From Leclercia adecarboxylata (GTDB lineage: Bacteria > Pseudomonadota > Gammaproteobacteria > Enterobacterales > Enterobacteriaceae): a DNA stretch of 64,000 nt. The translations under genes were made by a program, and so were the position numbers. Positions within the stretch are counted from its first letter, which is position 1. Each line of letters begins with the position of its first letter. Positions 36,559 to 46,295 of this stretch are shown here, one piece after another. A model generated the notes under the pieces. It was not told where the DNA came from, ran no database searches, and saw only the letters and a list, made by a program, of their open reading frames with translations. The stretch covers positions 2,604,001 to 2,668,000 of the forward strand of contig NZ_CP035382.1 in the NCBI RefSeq assembly GCF_006874705.1, written 5' to 3'.

Positions 36559-37933
36559 CCGATTCGCCCAGCATCTGCACCAGTTCCCCGAGCGTGGTGT
36601 GGCCTTGCTCTACCGCCATACAGCCATGCTCAAACAGCGTGACCATGCCCGCCTGCCTGGCCAGCTTTTCGATCTCTTCGACCGGCGCTCCGTTGGCGAT
36701 GGCAGTACGCAGTTCACGAGTGATCACCATTACCTCGAAGATTGCTACCCGGCCATAAAAGCCGTGATAGCAGCGGTCGCAGCCCACCGGCTGCCAGTGC
36801 GGCAAAGGGCGAGGCCATAGCGCCTGGGGTAATGGTGTATCCCGGTGCATCTCTGTACGACAGTGTGGGCACAGTCGGCGCACCAGCCGCTGGGCGATCA
36901 CCATTGACAGCGCCGAGGAGATCATCCAGCGCGCCACGCCCATCTGTTGCAGGCGCACCAGCGTCTCCGCGGTGGAGTTAGTATGCAGCGTTGACAATAC
37001 CAGATGGCCTGTCTGCGCGGCGTTGATGGCGATCTCCGCCGTTTCGCCATCGCGTATTTCACCCACCATAATGATGTCAGGATCCTGGCGCAAAAACGCC
37101 CGCAGCACGCTCTGGAAGGTTAACCCTGCCCGGGGATTGATGGGCGTTTGATTCAGCCCGTCCAGCGGAATTTCGACCGGGTCTTCAACGCTGCAGATGT
37201 TCACCTTAGGTGTGTTCCGGGACTGCAATGCACTGTAGAGGGTGACGGTTTTGCCGCTGCCGGTGGGGCCGGTCACCAGGATCAGCCCCTGCGATTTTTG
37301 CAGCGCGCTGGCGAATAGCCGCTGTTGGGTTTCACTCATCCCCAGTTGCTCAAGCCGTAGCGCCTGTTGCTCCTGTTGCAGAAGCCGCAGCACGATCTTT
37401 TCGCCGCTGCGACACGGGAGCGTGGCAATACGAAACGAGACCGGAGAGCCCGAAAGCTCGACCGTGAATTGCCCGTCCTGAGGTAAGCGACGCTCTGCGA
37501 TATCCAGGTTGCCCAGTACTTTCAGCCTGGCGATAAGCGTTGTGCCCAGTTCGGCCGGGAGCGGTTGTTGCGGGTAGAGCACGCCGTCAATGCGTAACCG
37601 GATCTGCCAGCTCTCTTCGGCGGGCTCAATATGAATATCCGACGCCCGCTGGCTCAGCGCCTGGGTCAGGGTGTGGTTGAGTGTTTCGATGGCGGAACGC
37701 GTCGAGGTGGCGACCACGGGCAGATGCGCCTCCTGGCTGGTTTGCTGGTGCTTTTCCATGCGCTCGGCGGTCCAGCATTCGATATCGATTCTTTTCTGCG
37801 TCGCGAAACGTAACGCTTCCAGCAGTTCGGGCGGTGGGTTGTCGACCACTGCAATATTGATCCGGTCCGGGGCGCAGGTCAGCAGCAGGGCGTTGTGGCG
37901 CCGACAGAGGGCCGTTAAGCGATCGGCATTCAT
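36548..37933 (-). CDS. hofB: Type IV pilus assembly ATPase HofB (GspE/PilB family)
   Basis: Cytoplasmic assembly ATPase for the PpdD pilus. 461 residues: an N-terminal GspE_N-like part, then the ATPase domain with Walker A TGPTGSGKTVTLYSAL (about 225-240), the Asp box, Walker B DPDIIMVGEIRDGETAEIA, the His box GHLVLSTLHTNS, and a four-cysteine zinc motif (CPHC near 365 and CDRC near 400). Stop and start with ppdD overlap by four bases (ATGA). Confidence 0.96.
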   Translation of the reverse strand: MNADRLTALCRRHNALLLTCAPDRINIAVVDNPPPELLEALRFATQKRIDIECWTAERMEKHQQTSQEAHLPVVATSTRSAIETLNHTLTQALSQRASDIHIEPAEESWQIRLRIDGVLYPQQPLPAELGTTLIARLKVLGNLDIAERRLPQDGQFTVELSGSPVSFRIATLPCRSGEKIVLRLLQQEQQALRLEQLGMSETQQRLFASALQKSQGLILVTGPTGSGKTVTLYSALQSRNTPKVNICSVEDPVEIPLDGLNQTPINPRAGLTFQSVLRAFLRQDPDIIMVGEIRDGETAEIAINAAQTGHLVLSTLHTNSTAETLVRLQQMGVARWMISSALSMVIAQRLVRRLCPHCRTEMHRDTPLPQALWPRPLPHWQPVGCDRCYHGFYGRVAIFEVMVITRELRTAIANGAPVEEIEKLARQAGMVTLFEHGCMAVEQGHTTLGELVQMLGESDGR

Positions 37934-38382
37934 TGCTCGCTCTCCTGTTCGGCCGTAAAGCGGAACACCTCTTCGCAGGCCTGCTTCAGCGCGCTGTCCT
38001 CGCCCACTGTGCAGAGTCGCTTCCAGCCGGTGATGCCATTGCCGTTATCCCACTGCGGGGTCATCACTACATCGAGACCGTTGAGGCTCTCCTGTCCGGT
38101 CAGAGTGACGACGCCTTTGGCGATGCTCATCCCGGAGACATAGCGGCTGGTCGCCGGGGAGGGAATACCGTTGACGCCAGCATCGCAGCTCTCTGTCCCG
38201 CCATGATCGAGGGCGCAGAGTTCGACTGCGGTACGGTAGGGCATAAAGGTTTGCAGCATATCGGTGAGGGCAGCTTTTCTCAGGTAGTTCTGGTAAGCCG
38301 GAATGCCAATCGCGCTGAGGATAGCCACGATGCCGATAACTACCATTAATTCGATGAGGGTAAATCCTTTTTGTCTTTCCAT
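37930..38382 (-). CDS. ppdD: Major type IV prepilin PpdD
   Basis: Pilin subunit of the enterobacterial type IV pilus. 150 residues (E. coli 146) with a class-III prepilin leader: cleavage expected between Gly6 and Phe7 in QKGFTLIELMVVIGIVAIL, with the key Glu at mature position 5. The hydrophobic N-terminal helix is followed by a globular domain with four cysteines (CALDHGGTESCDAG and, near the end, RLCTVG and QACEEV), suggesting disulfides. First gene of ppdD-hofB-hofC. The 184-base gap to nadC has no gene. Confidence 0.96.
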   Translation of the reverse strand: MERQKGFTLIELMVVIGIVAILSAIGIPAYQNYLRKAALTDMLQTFMPYRTAVELCALDHGGTESCDAGVNGIPSPATSRYVSGMSIAKGVVTLTGQESLNGLDVVMTPQWDNGNGITGWKRLCTVGEDSALKQACEEVFRFTAEQESEQ

Positions 38383-38566
38383 GGGTCGCTCCTTATGTTG
38401 ACGCAGGCTACTGTGGCAGCGGGTCAGACCGGGGGCGAGGGGTAAAAATTGATTCGTGAAGCGTGATTCAGCGGGATGTGCGCGCGTTACAGAACAATGC
38501 AGCAGATTTGCGGGGCGGGTCGTAAATCGGGCTTGCCCGGCCTGTGCAGACCGGGCTTTCTGTCAC

Positions 38567-39520
<954 letters not shown>

Positions 39521-39547
39521 TCAGCACCATATATAAGGAGATCCTGC

Positions 39548-40111
39548 ATGCACTCAGAACATGGCTGGCTGGCAGATGCACGGCGTGTTCCTTCGCCACA
39601 CCACGATTGCCGTCCGGAGGATGAGATCCCGTCGCTGCTGGTGGTGCATAACATCAGCCTGCCGCCTGGCGAGTTTGGCGGCCCGTGGATTGACGCGCTA
39701 TTCACCGGGACAATCGATCCCGATGCTCACCCCTTTTTTGCGGAGATCGCCCACCTGCGCGTTTCTGCCCATTGTCTGATTCGCCGTGACGGTGAAATCG
39801 TCCAGTATGTTCCCTTCGATAAACGAGCCTGGCATGCAGGCGTGTCTCAATATCAGGGGCGTGAACGCTGCAATGACTTCTCTATCGGCATCGAGCTGGA
39901 AGGAACGGATACGCTGCCTTACACCGATGCGCAGTATCAGCAGCTGGCCGCGGTGACGCGCACCCTCATTAGCCTCTACCCGGGTATCGCCCACAACGTG
40001 ACCGGGCACAGCGATATTGCGCCGCAGCGCAAAACCGATCCTGGCCCGGCATTTGACTGGCAAAGATTCAACACACTGCTTACCGCCCTGTCAGATAAGG
40101 AGATGACATGA
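39548..40111 (+). CDS. ampD: 1,6-anhydro-N-acetylmuramyl-L-alanine amidase AmpD
   Basis: Cytoplasmic zinc amidase of cell wall recycling; it strips peptide from anhydromuropeptides and so keeps AmpR-controlled AmpC low. With the ATG at 39548 (AAGGAG eight bases before) it has 187 residues. Zinc ligands His34 (VVHNIS), His154 and Asp164 ([15 protein letters not shown]) are intact, so it should be functional. A longer frame from 39494 is rejected. Overlaps ampE by four bases (ATGA). Confidence 0.97.
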   Translation: MHSEHGWLADARRVPSPHHDCRPEDEIPSLLVVHNISLPPGEFGGPWIDALFTGTIDPDAHPFFAEIAHLRVSAHCLIRRDGEIVQYVPFDKRAWHAGVSQYQGRERCNDFSIGIELEGTDTLPYTDAQYQQLAAVTRTLISLYPGIAHNVTGHSDIAPQRKTDPGPAFDWQRFNTLLTALSDKEMT

Positions 40112-40962
40112 CGTTATTTACCATGCTGCTGGTGATGATTGCTGAGCGTTTGTTCAAGCTGGGCGAGCACTGGCATCTGGATCACCGGATGGAAGTGCTG
40201 TTTCGTCGCATCCGCCATTTTTCCATGATCCGCACCCTGCTGATGACGGCGGGGGTGATGCTTGTCGTGTTCCTGCTGCTGCGTTCGCTGTATGGCCTCT
40301 TCTTTAATGTGCCGCTGCTGGTGGTGTGGATCCTGCTCGGCGTCCTCTGCATTGGCGCCGGCAAGGTGCGTCTGCACTACCATGCCTACCTGAAGGCAGC
40401 AACTAACAATGATGCCCATGCCCGTGGGGCGATGGCCAGCGAGCTGACCCTGATCCACGGCGTTCCGCCGGAGTGCAACGAACGCGAATTTTTACGCGAG
40501 CTGCAGAACGCGTTGCTGTGGATTAACTTCCGCTTCTATCTGGCACCGCTGTTCTGGTTTGTGGTGGGCGGCGCGTGGGGCCCGGTTCTGCTGATGGGCT
40601 ATGCGTTTTTACGCGCCTGGCAGAGCTGGCTGGCGCGCTACCTGACCCCGCACGAGCGGTTGCAGTCCGGCATCGACGCCATTCTGCACGTGCTGGACTG
40701 GCTGCCGGTGCGGCTGTTCGGGGTGGTTTATGCCCTGATTGGACATGGCGAGAAAGCCCTGCCGGCATGGTTCGCCTCGCTAGGGGATCGCCATACCTCG
40801 CAGTACCTGGTGTTAACGCGTCTGGCGCAGTTCTCCCTGGCGCGTGAGCCGCATACCGATAAGATCGAAACGCCGAAAGCAGCCGTTTCAATGGCCAAGA
40901 AAACCTCTTTTGTAGTGGTGGTGATTGTGGCGCTGCTGACGATTTACGGCACGCTGATCTAA
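40108..40962 (+). CDS. ampE: Inner-membrane regulatory protein AmpE
   Basis: Polytopic inner-membrane protein with a CobD/CbiB-like fold, co-transcribed with ampD and named from its role in beta-lactamase induction; its biochemical activity is not settled. 284 residues, as in E. coli, with membrane segments near 2-12, 45-65 ([20 protein letters not shown]), 68-85, 145-170 and at the C-terminus ([16 protein letters not shown]). Converges on the GH43 gene, with 18 bases between stops. Confidence 0.95.
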   Translation: MTLFTMLLVMIAERLFKLGEHWHLDHRMEVLFRRIRHFSMIRTLLMTAGVMLVVFLLLRSLYGLFFNVPLLVVWILLGVLCIGAGKVRLHYHAYLKAATNNDAHARGAMASELTLIHGVPPECNEREFLRELQNALLWINFRFYLAPLFWFVVGGAWGPVLLMGYAFLRAWQSWLARYLTPHERLQSGIDAILHVLDWLPVRLFGVVYALIGHGEKALPAWFASLGDRHTSQYLVLTRLAQFSLAREPHTDKIETPKAAVSMAKKTSFVVVVIVALLTIYGTLI

Positions 40963-40980
40963 ACCAGCGTGCCGCAGGTC

Positions 40981-41931
40981 TTACACTGTATCCGCTGACG
41001 GGATGCCAAATTCAGGCATCCCGTTTTCATTCCAGCGAATCAGTTTCAGGCGGGTGTGGCGGTTCGGATCGTAGAGCGGGTCGCCCTCGATTTCGGTGTA
41101 ATTACGTGCATGGTAAATCAGCACGTCTTCGCCGTCCGGTGTTTGGGTAAAGCTGTTGTGCCCCGGGCCGTACTGGCGATTTTCGTAGCTGGTGGTGAAC
41201 ACCGGCTGCGGCGATTTATGCCAGTTCTCCGGGTTCTGCGGGTCGGCATTGAGGTCGATCCACAGCAGCCCCATGCAGTAGTTTTCATCCGTGGCGCTGG
41301 CGGAGTAGCTGATAAACAACCGCTCGCCGTGGAACAGCACCGCCGGGCCTTCGTTGACCCAAAACCCACGGCACTCCCAGTCATACTCCGGTTTACTGAG
41401 CATTACCGGCTTGCCTTTTAGCGTCCAGGGATTCTCCATTTCGCACAGGTACAGGTTCGAGTTACCGGTGATATCCGGGGCTTTTTGCGCCCAGAGGTAC
41501 CAGCGTTTCCCCTGGTGAACAAAGGTGGTCGCATCCAGCGCAAAGGTATCGAACGGGGTTTCGATCTGCCCTTTCTCGACCCAGGTGCCGGTGAACGGGT
41601 CGCTGTCGCTACACTCCAGGGCGAACATCCGGTGCTGGAACATCCCGAGTTTATCCAGTGCCTGGGTGTGCGTCGCGGCAAAATAGATGTACCACTTGCC
41701 GTCAATGCTGTGCAGTTCCGGGGCCCAGATCAGCTGACTCATTGGGCCGGTGGCCGGCTTGCGCCAGACCACCACTTCATCGGCGCTGCGTAACCCTTCC
41801 AGCGTGTTGGCGCGACGGATCGCCAGCCGGTCGTATTCCGGCACCGAGGCAATAAAGTAGTATTGCCCTTCATGATGAAGAATGTACGGGTCAGCACGTT
41901 GTTCAATAAACGGGTTTGGCCAGGTTTGCAT
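40981..41931 (-). CDS. GH43 family glycoside hydrolase (xylosidase/arabinofuranosidase type)
   Basis: 316-residue five-bladed beta-propeller hydrolase of family GH43. The three acidic residues expected of the family are visible: Asp14 (RADPYI, general base), Asp133 (FALDATTF, pKa modulator) and Glu194 (WVNEGPAVL, general acid). There is no signal peptide, so it probably acts in the cytoplasm on short xylo- or arabino-oligosaccharides imported by the symporter encoded ten bases upstream. The substrate (beta-xyloside or alpha-L-arabinofuranoside) cannot be told from sequence alone. Absent at this place in E. coli K-12. Confidence 0.9.
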   Translation of the reverse strand: MQTWPNPFIEQRADPYILHHEGQYYFIASVPEYDRLAIRRANTLEGLRSADEVVVWRKPATGPMSQLIWAPELHSIDGKWYIYFAATHTQALDKLGMFQHRMFALECSDSDPFTGTWVEKGQIETPFDTFALDATTFVHQGKRWYLWAQKAPDITGNSNLYLCEMENPWTLKGKPVMLSKPEYDWECRGFWVNEGPAVLFHGERLFISYSASATDENYCMGLLWIDLNADPQNPENWHKSPQPVFTTSYENRQYGPGHNSFTQTPDGEDVLIYHARNYTEIEGDPLYDPNRHTRLKLIRWNENGMPEFGIPSADTV

Positions 41932-41941
41932 TCGGCTTTCC

Positions 41942-43339
41942 TTATTTAGTCTCAGCGGCTTTGAGTTCCTGAAAATCGTTCAGCTCGCGATAGTTGTTCC
42001 GGCGTTTTTCCAGGTCTTCCTGAATCTGCTTCATGGTTTCGCGATCGACCTTCAGCAGACGAACCACGCCCGCGGTAATGAGGTACCCGACGCCAGGAAT
42101 CACGGTAAAGAGCAGCACGATGCCGTTGATGGCGTCCGCGCTTTGCGCTTTTGCACCCGCGTCGTAACCGTACCAGGAGAGCAGGAAGCCCACCATCGCC
42201 CCGGCAATCGCCAGCCCCAGCTTGAGGAAGAAGATGTTGCCGGAGAAGCTGATCCCGGTGATGCGTTTACCGGTTTTCCATTCGCCGTAGTCATCCACGT
42301 CGGCCATCAGCGACCAGTGCAGCGGAGACGGGATCTGGTGCAGGATGTTCAGCAGGAAGTAGAGCACCACAATGGTCACGGTGGCTTGCGGGTCGAAGAA
42401 GTAGAAGGCGCAGGAGAAAATCGCCAGGGCGATGTTGGTCCAGAAGAAGACCTTCAGCTTACACCAGCGGTCGGTCAGCACTTTTGCCAGCACGCTGCCG
42501 AGCATCATGCCCACCACGCCCAGGCTTATAAACAGGGTAGCGAAGTGGGTGCTCTGGCCCATGACCCAGGTGACGTAATACATGGTTGCCGCCATGCGGA
42601 TAAAGCCCGGGCAGACGTTGCACAGGGTCAGCAGCAGAATGCGGACCCACTGGTCGTTCTTCCACACGTCTTTCAGATCGTTTTTCAGTTCGTCATTGGT
42701 TTGCACCGCCGGACGCACGCGCTCGCGCACGGTAGAGAAGCTGAACAGGAACATGCAGGTGCCAATCAGCGCCAGCACGGTCATCGCCATCTGGTAGCCT
42801 TTAGCTTTGTCCTCGCCGCCGAACCAGTCGGCCATCGGCAGCAGCGTCAGCGACAGCAGCAGCGTGGCGATGCCGACCATCACGAAGCGGTAGGACTGAC
42901 AGGCCACGCGCTCTTTCGGATCGTTGGTGATCACGCCGCCCAGCGAGCAGTAAGGAATATTGATGGCCGTATAGGTCAGAGAGAGCAGGAAGTAGGTAAC
43001 AAAGGCATAGATAACTTTGCTGTTGTAGGTCCAGTCCGGGGTGGTAAACATCAGGATGCTGAACAGCGCATAGGGGAAGGCGATCCATAAAAGCCATGGA
43101 CGAAAACGCCCATACTTACTGCGGGTACGATCGGCAATGGCGCCCATAATCGGGTCGGTAACGGCATCGATGACGCGTACGGAGAGCAGCAGCACGCCCA
43201 CCAGCGCCGGGGCCAGGCCGAAAATATCCGTATAAAAATAGTTCACAAACAACATGATGGCGCCAAAGATGATATTGCATCCGGCATCCCCCATTCCATA
43301 GCCGATCTTTTCTTTTACTGACAGTTTATTGTTATCCAT
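41942..43339 (-). CDS. GPH-family sugar:cation symporter (MelB/YicJ-like)
   Basis: 465-residue polytopic inner-membrane transporter of the glycoside-pentoside-hexuronide:cation symporter family (MFS fold, 12 membrane segments). Family features: the N-terminal KEKIGYGMGDAGCNIIFG, VRVIDAVTDPIMGAIADRT with the cation-site aspartates near residue 57, KYGRFRPWLL, and ADVDDYGEWKTGKR near 345. First gene of a two-gene unit with the GH43 enzyme. Likely substrates are xylosides or arabino-oligosaccharides, inferred from its partner and from similar pairs such as YagG/YagH. No regulator gene is adjacent. Confidence 0.9.
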   Translation of the reverse strand: MDNNKLSVKEKIGYGMGDAGCNIIFGAIMLFVNYFYTDIFGLAPALVGVLLLSVRVIDAVTDPIMGAIADRTRSKYGRFRPWLLWIAFPYALFSILMFTTPDWTYNSKVIYAFVTYFLLSLTYTAINIPYCSLGGVITNDPKERVACQSYRFVMVGIATLLLSLTLLPMADWFGGEDKAKGYQMAMTVLALIGTCMFLFSFSTVRERVRPAVQTNDELKNDLKDVWKNDQWVRILLLTLCNVCPGFIRMAATMYYVTWVMGQSTHFATLFISLGVVGMMLGSVLAKVLTDRWCKLKVFFWTNIALAIFSCAFYFFDPQATVTIVVLYFLLNILHQIPSPLHWSLMADVDDYGEWKTGKRITGISFSGNIFFLKLGLAIAGAMVGFLLSWYGYDAGAKAQSADAINGIVLLFTVIPGVGYLITAGVVRLLKVDRETMKQIQEDLEKRRNNYRELNDFQELKAAETK

Positions 43340-43447
43340 CGACGATTCTCCGAGTTACGGTATGGAGAGAATTATTCGCTACCAAAGCAAAATATGCGTT
43401 GCAGTTTAACGTCGGTGATATGGATAAAATGGCTGTAGACGGGAAAG

Positions 43448-43463
43448 TGTGAGGAAGGTAACA
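43448..43463. promoter_or_regulatory. candidate CRP site upstream of the GPH symporter
   Basis: TGTGA-N6-TAACA (TGTGAGGAAGGTAACA) matches nine of ten core CRP positions. It is about 116 bp upstream of the symporter ATG and overlaps the tail of the aroP terminator. Catabolite control of a sugar import unit would make sense, but one site by eye is weak evidence. Confidence 0.35.
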
Positions 43464-43492
43464 ACCCTCTGCGTCCAGCGGGACGCAGAGGG
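43458..43492 (-). terminator. aroP terminator
   Basis: Perfect 12-bp stem CCCTCTGCGTCC (43465-43476) / GGACGCAGAGGG (43481-43492) with an AGCG loop, nine bases beyond the aroP stop; on the minus strand it is followed by TTGTTACC. Strong hairpin, modest U tract. Confidence 0.75.
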
Positions 43493-43500
43493 GTAGAACA

Positions 43501-44871
43501 TTAATGCGCTTTTACGGCTTTGGCATTTTTCTCTTTAAACATATAGCCGACGCCGAGGATGATAATCCAGACCGGGATCAGGTAGACCGAAATCGCCATG
43601 CCCGGGGTCATCAGCATGATAATCAGCACCGCCGCCATGAAGAGCAGACAGACCCAGTTACCCAGCGGGTAGAGCAGGGCAGGGAAGCGCGTTTTCACGC
43701 CCTGCTGCTGCTTCGCACGACGGAATTTCATGTGTGCCAGGCTGATCATCGCCCAGTTGATTACCAGGGCGGAAACCACCAGCGCCATCAGCAGGCCGAA
43801 GGCCGATTCCGGTGCCAGGTAGTTGATCAGCACGCACAGCGCTGTCACAACCGCCGACACGATAATGGTGTTAACCGGCACGCCACGCTTATCGACATTG
43901 AGCAGCGCTTTCGGGGCGTTGCCCTGCTGGGCCAGGCCGAACAGCATACGGCTGTTGCAGTAAACGCAGCTGTTATAGACCGACAGCGCCGCGGTCAGTA
44001 CCACTACGTTCAGGGCGTTAGCCACGAAGGTGTCGCCCAGCTCATGGAAGATCAGGACAAACGGGCTGGTGTCAGCGGTGACGCGGGTCCACGGCAGCAG
44101 GGAAAGCAGCACGGCCAGCGAGCCCACATAGAAGATCAGGATACGGTAGATCACCTGGTTGGTCGCTTTCGGGATGCTCTGCTCCGGGTTGTCTGCTTCA
44201 GCGGCGGTGATACCCACCAGCTCCAGACCACCGAAGGAGAACATAATGATCGCCATCATCATGACCAGACCGGTCATACCGTGCGGCAGGAAGCCGCCCT
44301 GATCCCAGAGGTTGCTCACGCTGGCCTGCGGACCGCCGTTGCCGCTGAACAGCAGCCAGCCGCCAAACAGGATCATCGCCACAACCGCGATAACTTTAAT
44401 AATGGCGAACCAGAACTCCATCTCACCGAACACTTTCACGTTGGTGAGGTTAATGGCGTTGATCACCACGAAGAAGACCGCCGCGGAGACCCAGGTCGGG
44501 ATCTCAGGCCACCAGAACTGGACGTATTTACCGACCGCGGTCAGTTCCGCCATCGCCACCAGCACATACAGCACCCAGTAGTTCCAGCCGGACGCGAATC
44601 CGGCAAAGCTGCCCCAGTATTTATAGGCAAAATGGCTGAAGGAACCGGCTACCGGCTCTTCGACCACCATTTCACCCAGCTGACGCATAATAAGAAAGGC
44701 GATAAAACCGGCAATGGCGTAACCCAGAATAATTCCCGGACCGGCAGACTGAATAACCGATGCGCTGCCCAGGAACAGGCCGGTACCAATAGCGCCACCG
44801 AGAGCAATAAGCTGAATATGGCGGTTTTTAAGGCCGCGCTTCAGCTGATCGCCGTGCTGTTGACCATCCAT
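43501..44871 (-). CDS. aroP: Aromatic amino acid transporter AroP
   Basis: General proton-driven permease for phenylalanine, tyrosine and tryptophan, inner membrane, APC superfamily. 456 residues with 12 membrane segments; family signature GLKNRHIQLIALGGAIGTGLFLG at the start (positions about 13-35) and AGFIAFLIMRQLGEMVVEEPVAGSF near 55-80. Divergent from pdhR; in E. coli it is repressed by TyrR from this intergenic region. Confidence 0.96.
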   Translation of the reverse strand: MDGQQHGDQLKRGLKNRHIQLIALGGAIGTGLFLGSASVIQSAGPGIILGYAIAGFIAFLIMRQLGEMVVEEPVAGSFSHFAYKYWGSFAGFASGWNYWVLYVLVAMAELTAVGKYVQFWWPEIPTWVSAAVFFVVINAINLTNVKVFGEMEFWFAIIKVIAVVAMILFGGWLLFSGNGGPQASVSNLWDQGGFLPHGMTGLVMMMAIIMFSFGGLELVGITAAEADNPEQSIPKATNQVIYRILIFYVGSLAVLLSLLPWTRVTADTSPFVLIFHELGDTFVANALNVVVLTAALSVYNSCVYCNSRMLFGLAQQGNAPKALLNVDKRGVPVNTIIVSAVVTALCVLINYLAPESAFGLLMALVVSALVINWAMISLAHMKFRRAKQQQGVKTRFPALLYPLGNWVCLLFMAAVLIIMLMTPGMAISVYLIPVWIIILGVGYMFKEKNAKAVKAH

Positions 44872-45409
44872 TATGAAACCTCGTGTGTGGTTGTTATGTT
44901 CACGCTCTAGCGTGTGTAATTATGAAATTCCATTTCATGTATTTATTAGTTTACGGTTCAATTGAATGAAAAAACCGGATGTGTCTTCCGTATTCGGAAG
45001 AATAGTGTTAAGCGACGGCGAATGCACCTGCTTTATGCGAGGAGAAAGCGAGTTCGAATAAAAAGAAAGCATTTGTAAATCGTCCCGTTTAAGTCCCTTT
45101 ATCAACCTATAGAATAAAAATGCTCCATAAGTGGGCAGTTTTTCACTTTTTGCTCCGCTAAATCGGTTCAGATCGCACTTTTCCCCGTTTCGATAAAGTT
45201 AAAACTGCCCCTTTGGGAGTAATCAATTCATTTGTGCAGAGTTACATTTTTGAAACGTTATTTCTGTAAGGTTGTTAAAATAAGCAGGGTTTACTGATTT
45301 CGGTCAAAACCAATATGGACAGAAGGTGAATACTTTGTTACTTTAGCGATACGAATATGAAATTGGTAAGACCAATTGACTCCGGGCAAAAAGGCGTAAG
45401 ACAGGGAAT
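44872..45409. promoter_or_regulatory. aroP-pdhR divergent intergenic region
   Basis: 538 bp without a gene, AT-rich. It should hold the aroP promoter with TyrR boxes and the pdh operon promoter. Visible elements are an inverted repeat ATGAAAT-TCC-ATTTCAT at 44932-44948 on the aroP side and the PdhR operator at 45361-45377 on the pdhR side. A clear TyrR box (TGTAAA-N6-TTTACA) was not found by eye; the nearest is TGTAAATCGTCCCGTTTA near 45074. Confidence 0.5.
45361..45377 (+). promoter_or_regulatory. PdhR operator
   Basis: Perfect palindrome AATTGGTAAGACCAATT, containing the known PdhR recognition sequence ATTGGT-N3-ACCAAT. It lies 33 bases before the pdhR ATG, so PdhR should repress its own operon until pyruvate accumulates. 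Confidence 0.93.
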
Positions 45410-46174
45410 ATGGCCTACAGCAAAATTCGCCAACCAAAATTATCCGATGTGATTGAGCAGCAGCTGGAGTTTTTGATCCTTGAGGGGACCCTGCGCCCCG
45501 GTGAAAAACTGCCACCTGAACGCGAACTGGCTAAACAGTTCGACGTTTCCCGTCCCTCGCTGCGTGAGGCGATCCAACGTCTCGAAGCCAAGGGCTTACT
45601 GCTTCGTCGCCAGGGTGGCGGAACCTTTGTGCAAAACAGCCTGTGGCAGAGTTTCAGCGACCCGTTAGTGGAGCTGCTCTCCGACCACCCAGAATCCCAG
45701 TTCGATCTGCTTGAGACCCGTCACGCGCTGGAAGGCATCGCGGCTTATTACGCGGCGCTGCGCAGCAATGATGAAGATCGTGAACGCATTCGCGAACTCC
45801 ATCAGGCCATTGAACGGGCCCAACAGTCCGGCGATCTCGACGCCGAGTCCGACGCCGTCGTCCAGTATCAAATTGCCGTCACTGAAGCAGCCCACAACGT
45901 GGTGCTCCTCCATCTGCTACGCTGCATGGAGCCAATGCTTGCCCAGAACGTTCGTCAGAATTTTGAATTGTTGTATGCCCGTCGGGAGATGCTCCCGCTG
46001 GTCAGCAACCATCGCACTCGTGTATTCGAGGCGATAATGGCCGGGGAGCCGGAGCAGGCGCGTGAAGCGTCGCACCGTCACCTGGCTTTCATTGAGGAAA
46101 TCTTGCTGGACCGCAGCCGTGAACAGAGTCGTAGAGAACGTTCACTGCGCCGCATACAGCAACGAAAGGATTAA
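45410..46174 (+). CDS. pdhR: Pyruvate dehydrogenase operon repressor PdhR
   Basis: GntR/FadR-type regulator that binds ATTGGT-N3-ACCAAT sites and is released by pyruvate; it controls pdh and several respiratory genes. 254 residues: N-terminal winged HTH ([20 protein letters not shown], about 34-53) and C-terminal FCD ligand domain with [24 protein letters not shown] carrying the metal-site histidines. First gene of pdhR-aceE-aceF-lpd. Confidence 0.97.
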   Translation: MAYSKIRQPKLSDVIEQQLEFLILEGTLRPGEKLPPERELAKQFDVSRPSLREAIQRLEAKGLLLRRQGGGTFVQNSLWQSFSDPLVELLSDHPESQFDLLETRHALEGIAAYYAALRSNDEDRERIRELHQAIERAQQSGDLDAESDAVVQYQIAVTEAAHNVVLLHLLRCMEPMLAQNVRQNFELLYARREMLPLVSNHRTRVFEAIMAGEPEQAREASHRHLAFIEEILLDRSREQSRRERSLRRIQQRKD

Positions 46175-46208
46175 GCGCCAGTTTTTTAGAGCGCGGCAAC
46201 TAAACGCA

Positions 46209-46256
46209 GAACCTGTCTTATTGTGTTCTTGCCCAAGAATACAATGGGACAGGTTC
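46209..46256 (+). promoter_or_regulatory. long RNA hairpin between pdhR and aceE
   Basis: Two arms of 22-23 bases (46209-46231 and 46234-46256) pair nearly perfectly across a CC loop. The left arm begins GAACCTGTCTTATTGTG and the right ends AATGGGACAGGTTC. The three non-Watson-Crick positions are all G-U in RNA. There is no T tract. It ends about 40 bases before the aceE ATG. It may act as a processing site, partial terminator or stabiliser of the aceEF message. Confidence 0.75.
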
Positions 46257-46295
46257 CAGACAAATCAACGTATTAGATAGATAAGGAATACCCCC

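Noticed and set aside
41882..43090. Plus-strand open frame of 402 codons opposite the GPH symporter
   Set aside because: The composition is His/Gln/Val-rich, as expected for the reverse complement of a hydrophobic membrane protein. The minus-strand symporter has clear family motifs.
43504..44910. Plus-strand open frame of 468 codons opposite aroP
   Set aside because: Reverse complement of the AroP coding sequence; His/Arg/Gln-rich, no domain.
45074..45091. TyrR-box-like TGTAAATCGTCCCGTTTA
   Set aside because: The spacing and right half do not match TGTAAA-N6-TTTACA; kept only as a remark in the aroP-pdhR intergenic entry.
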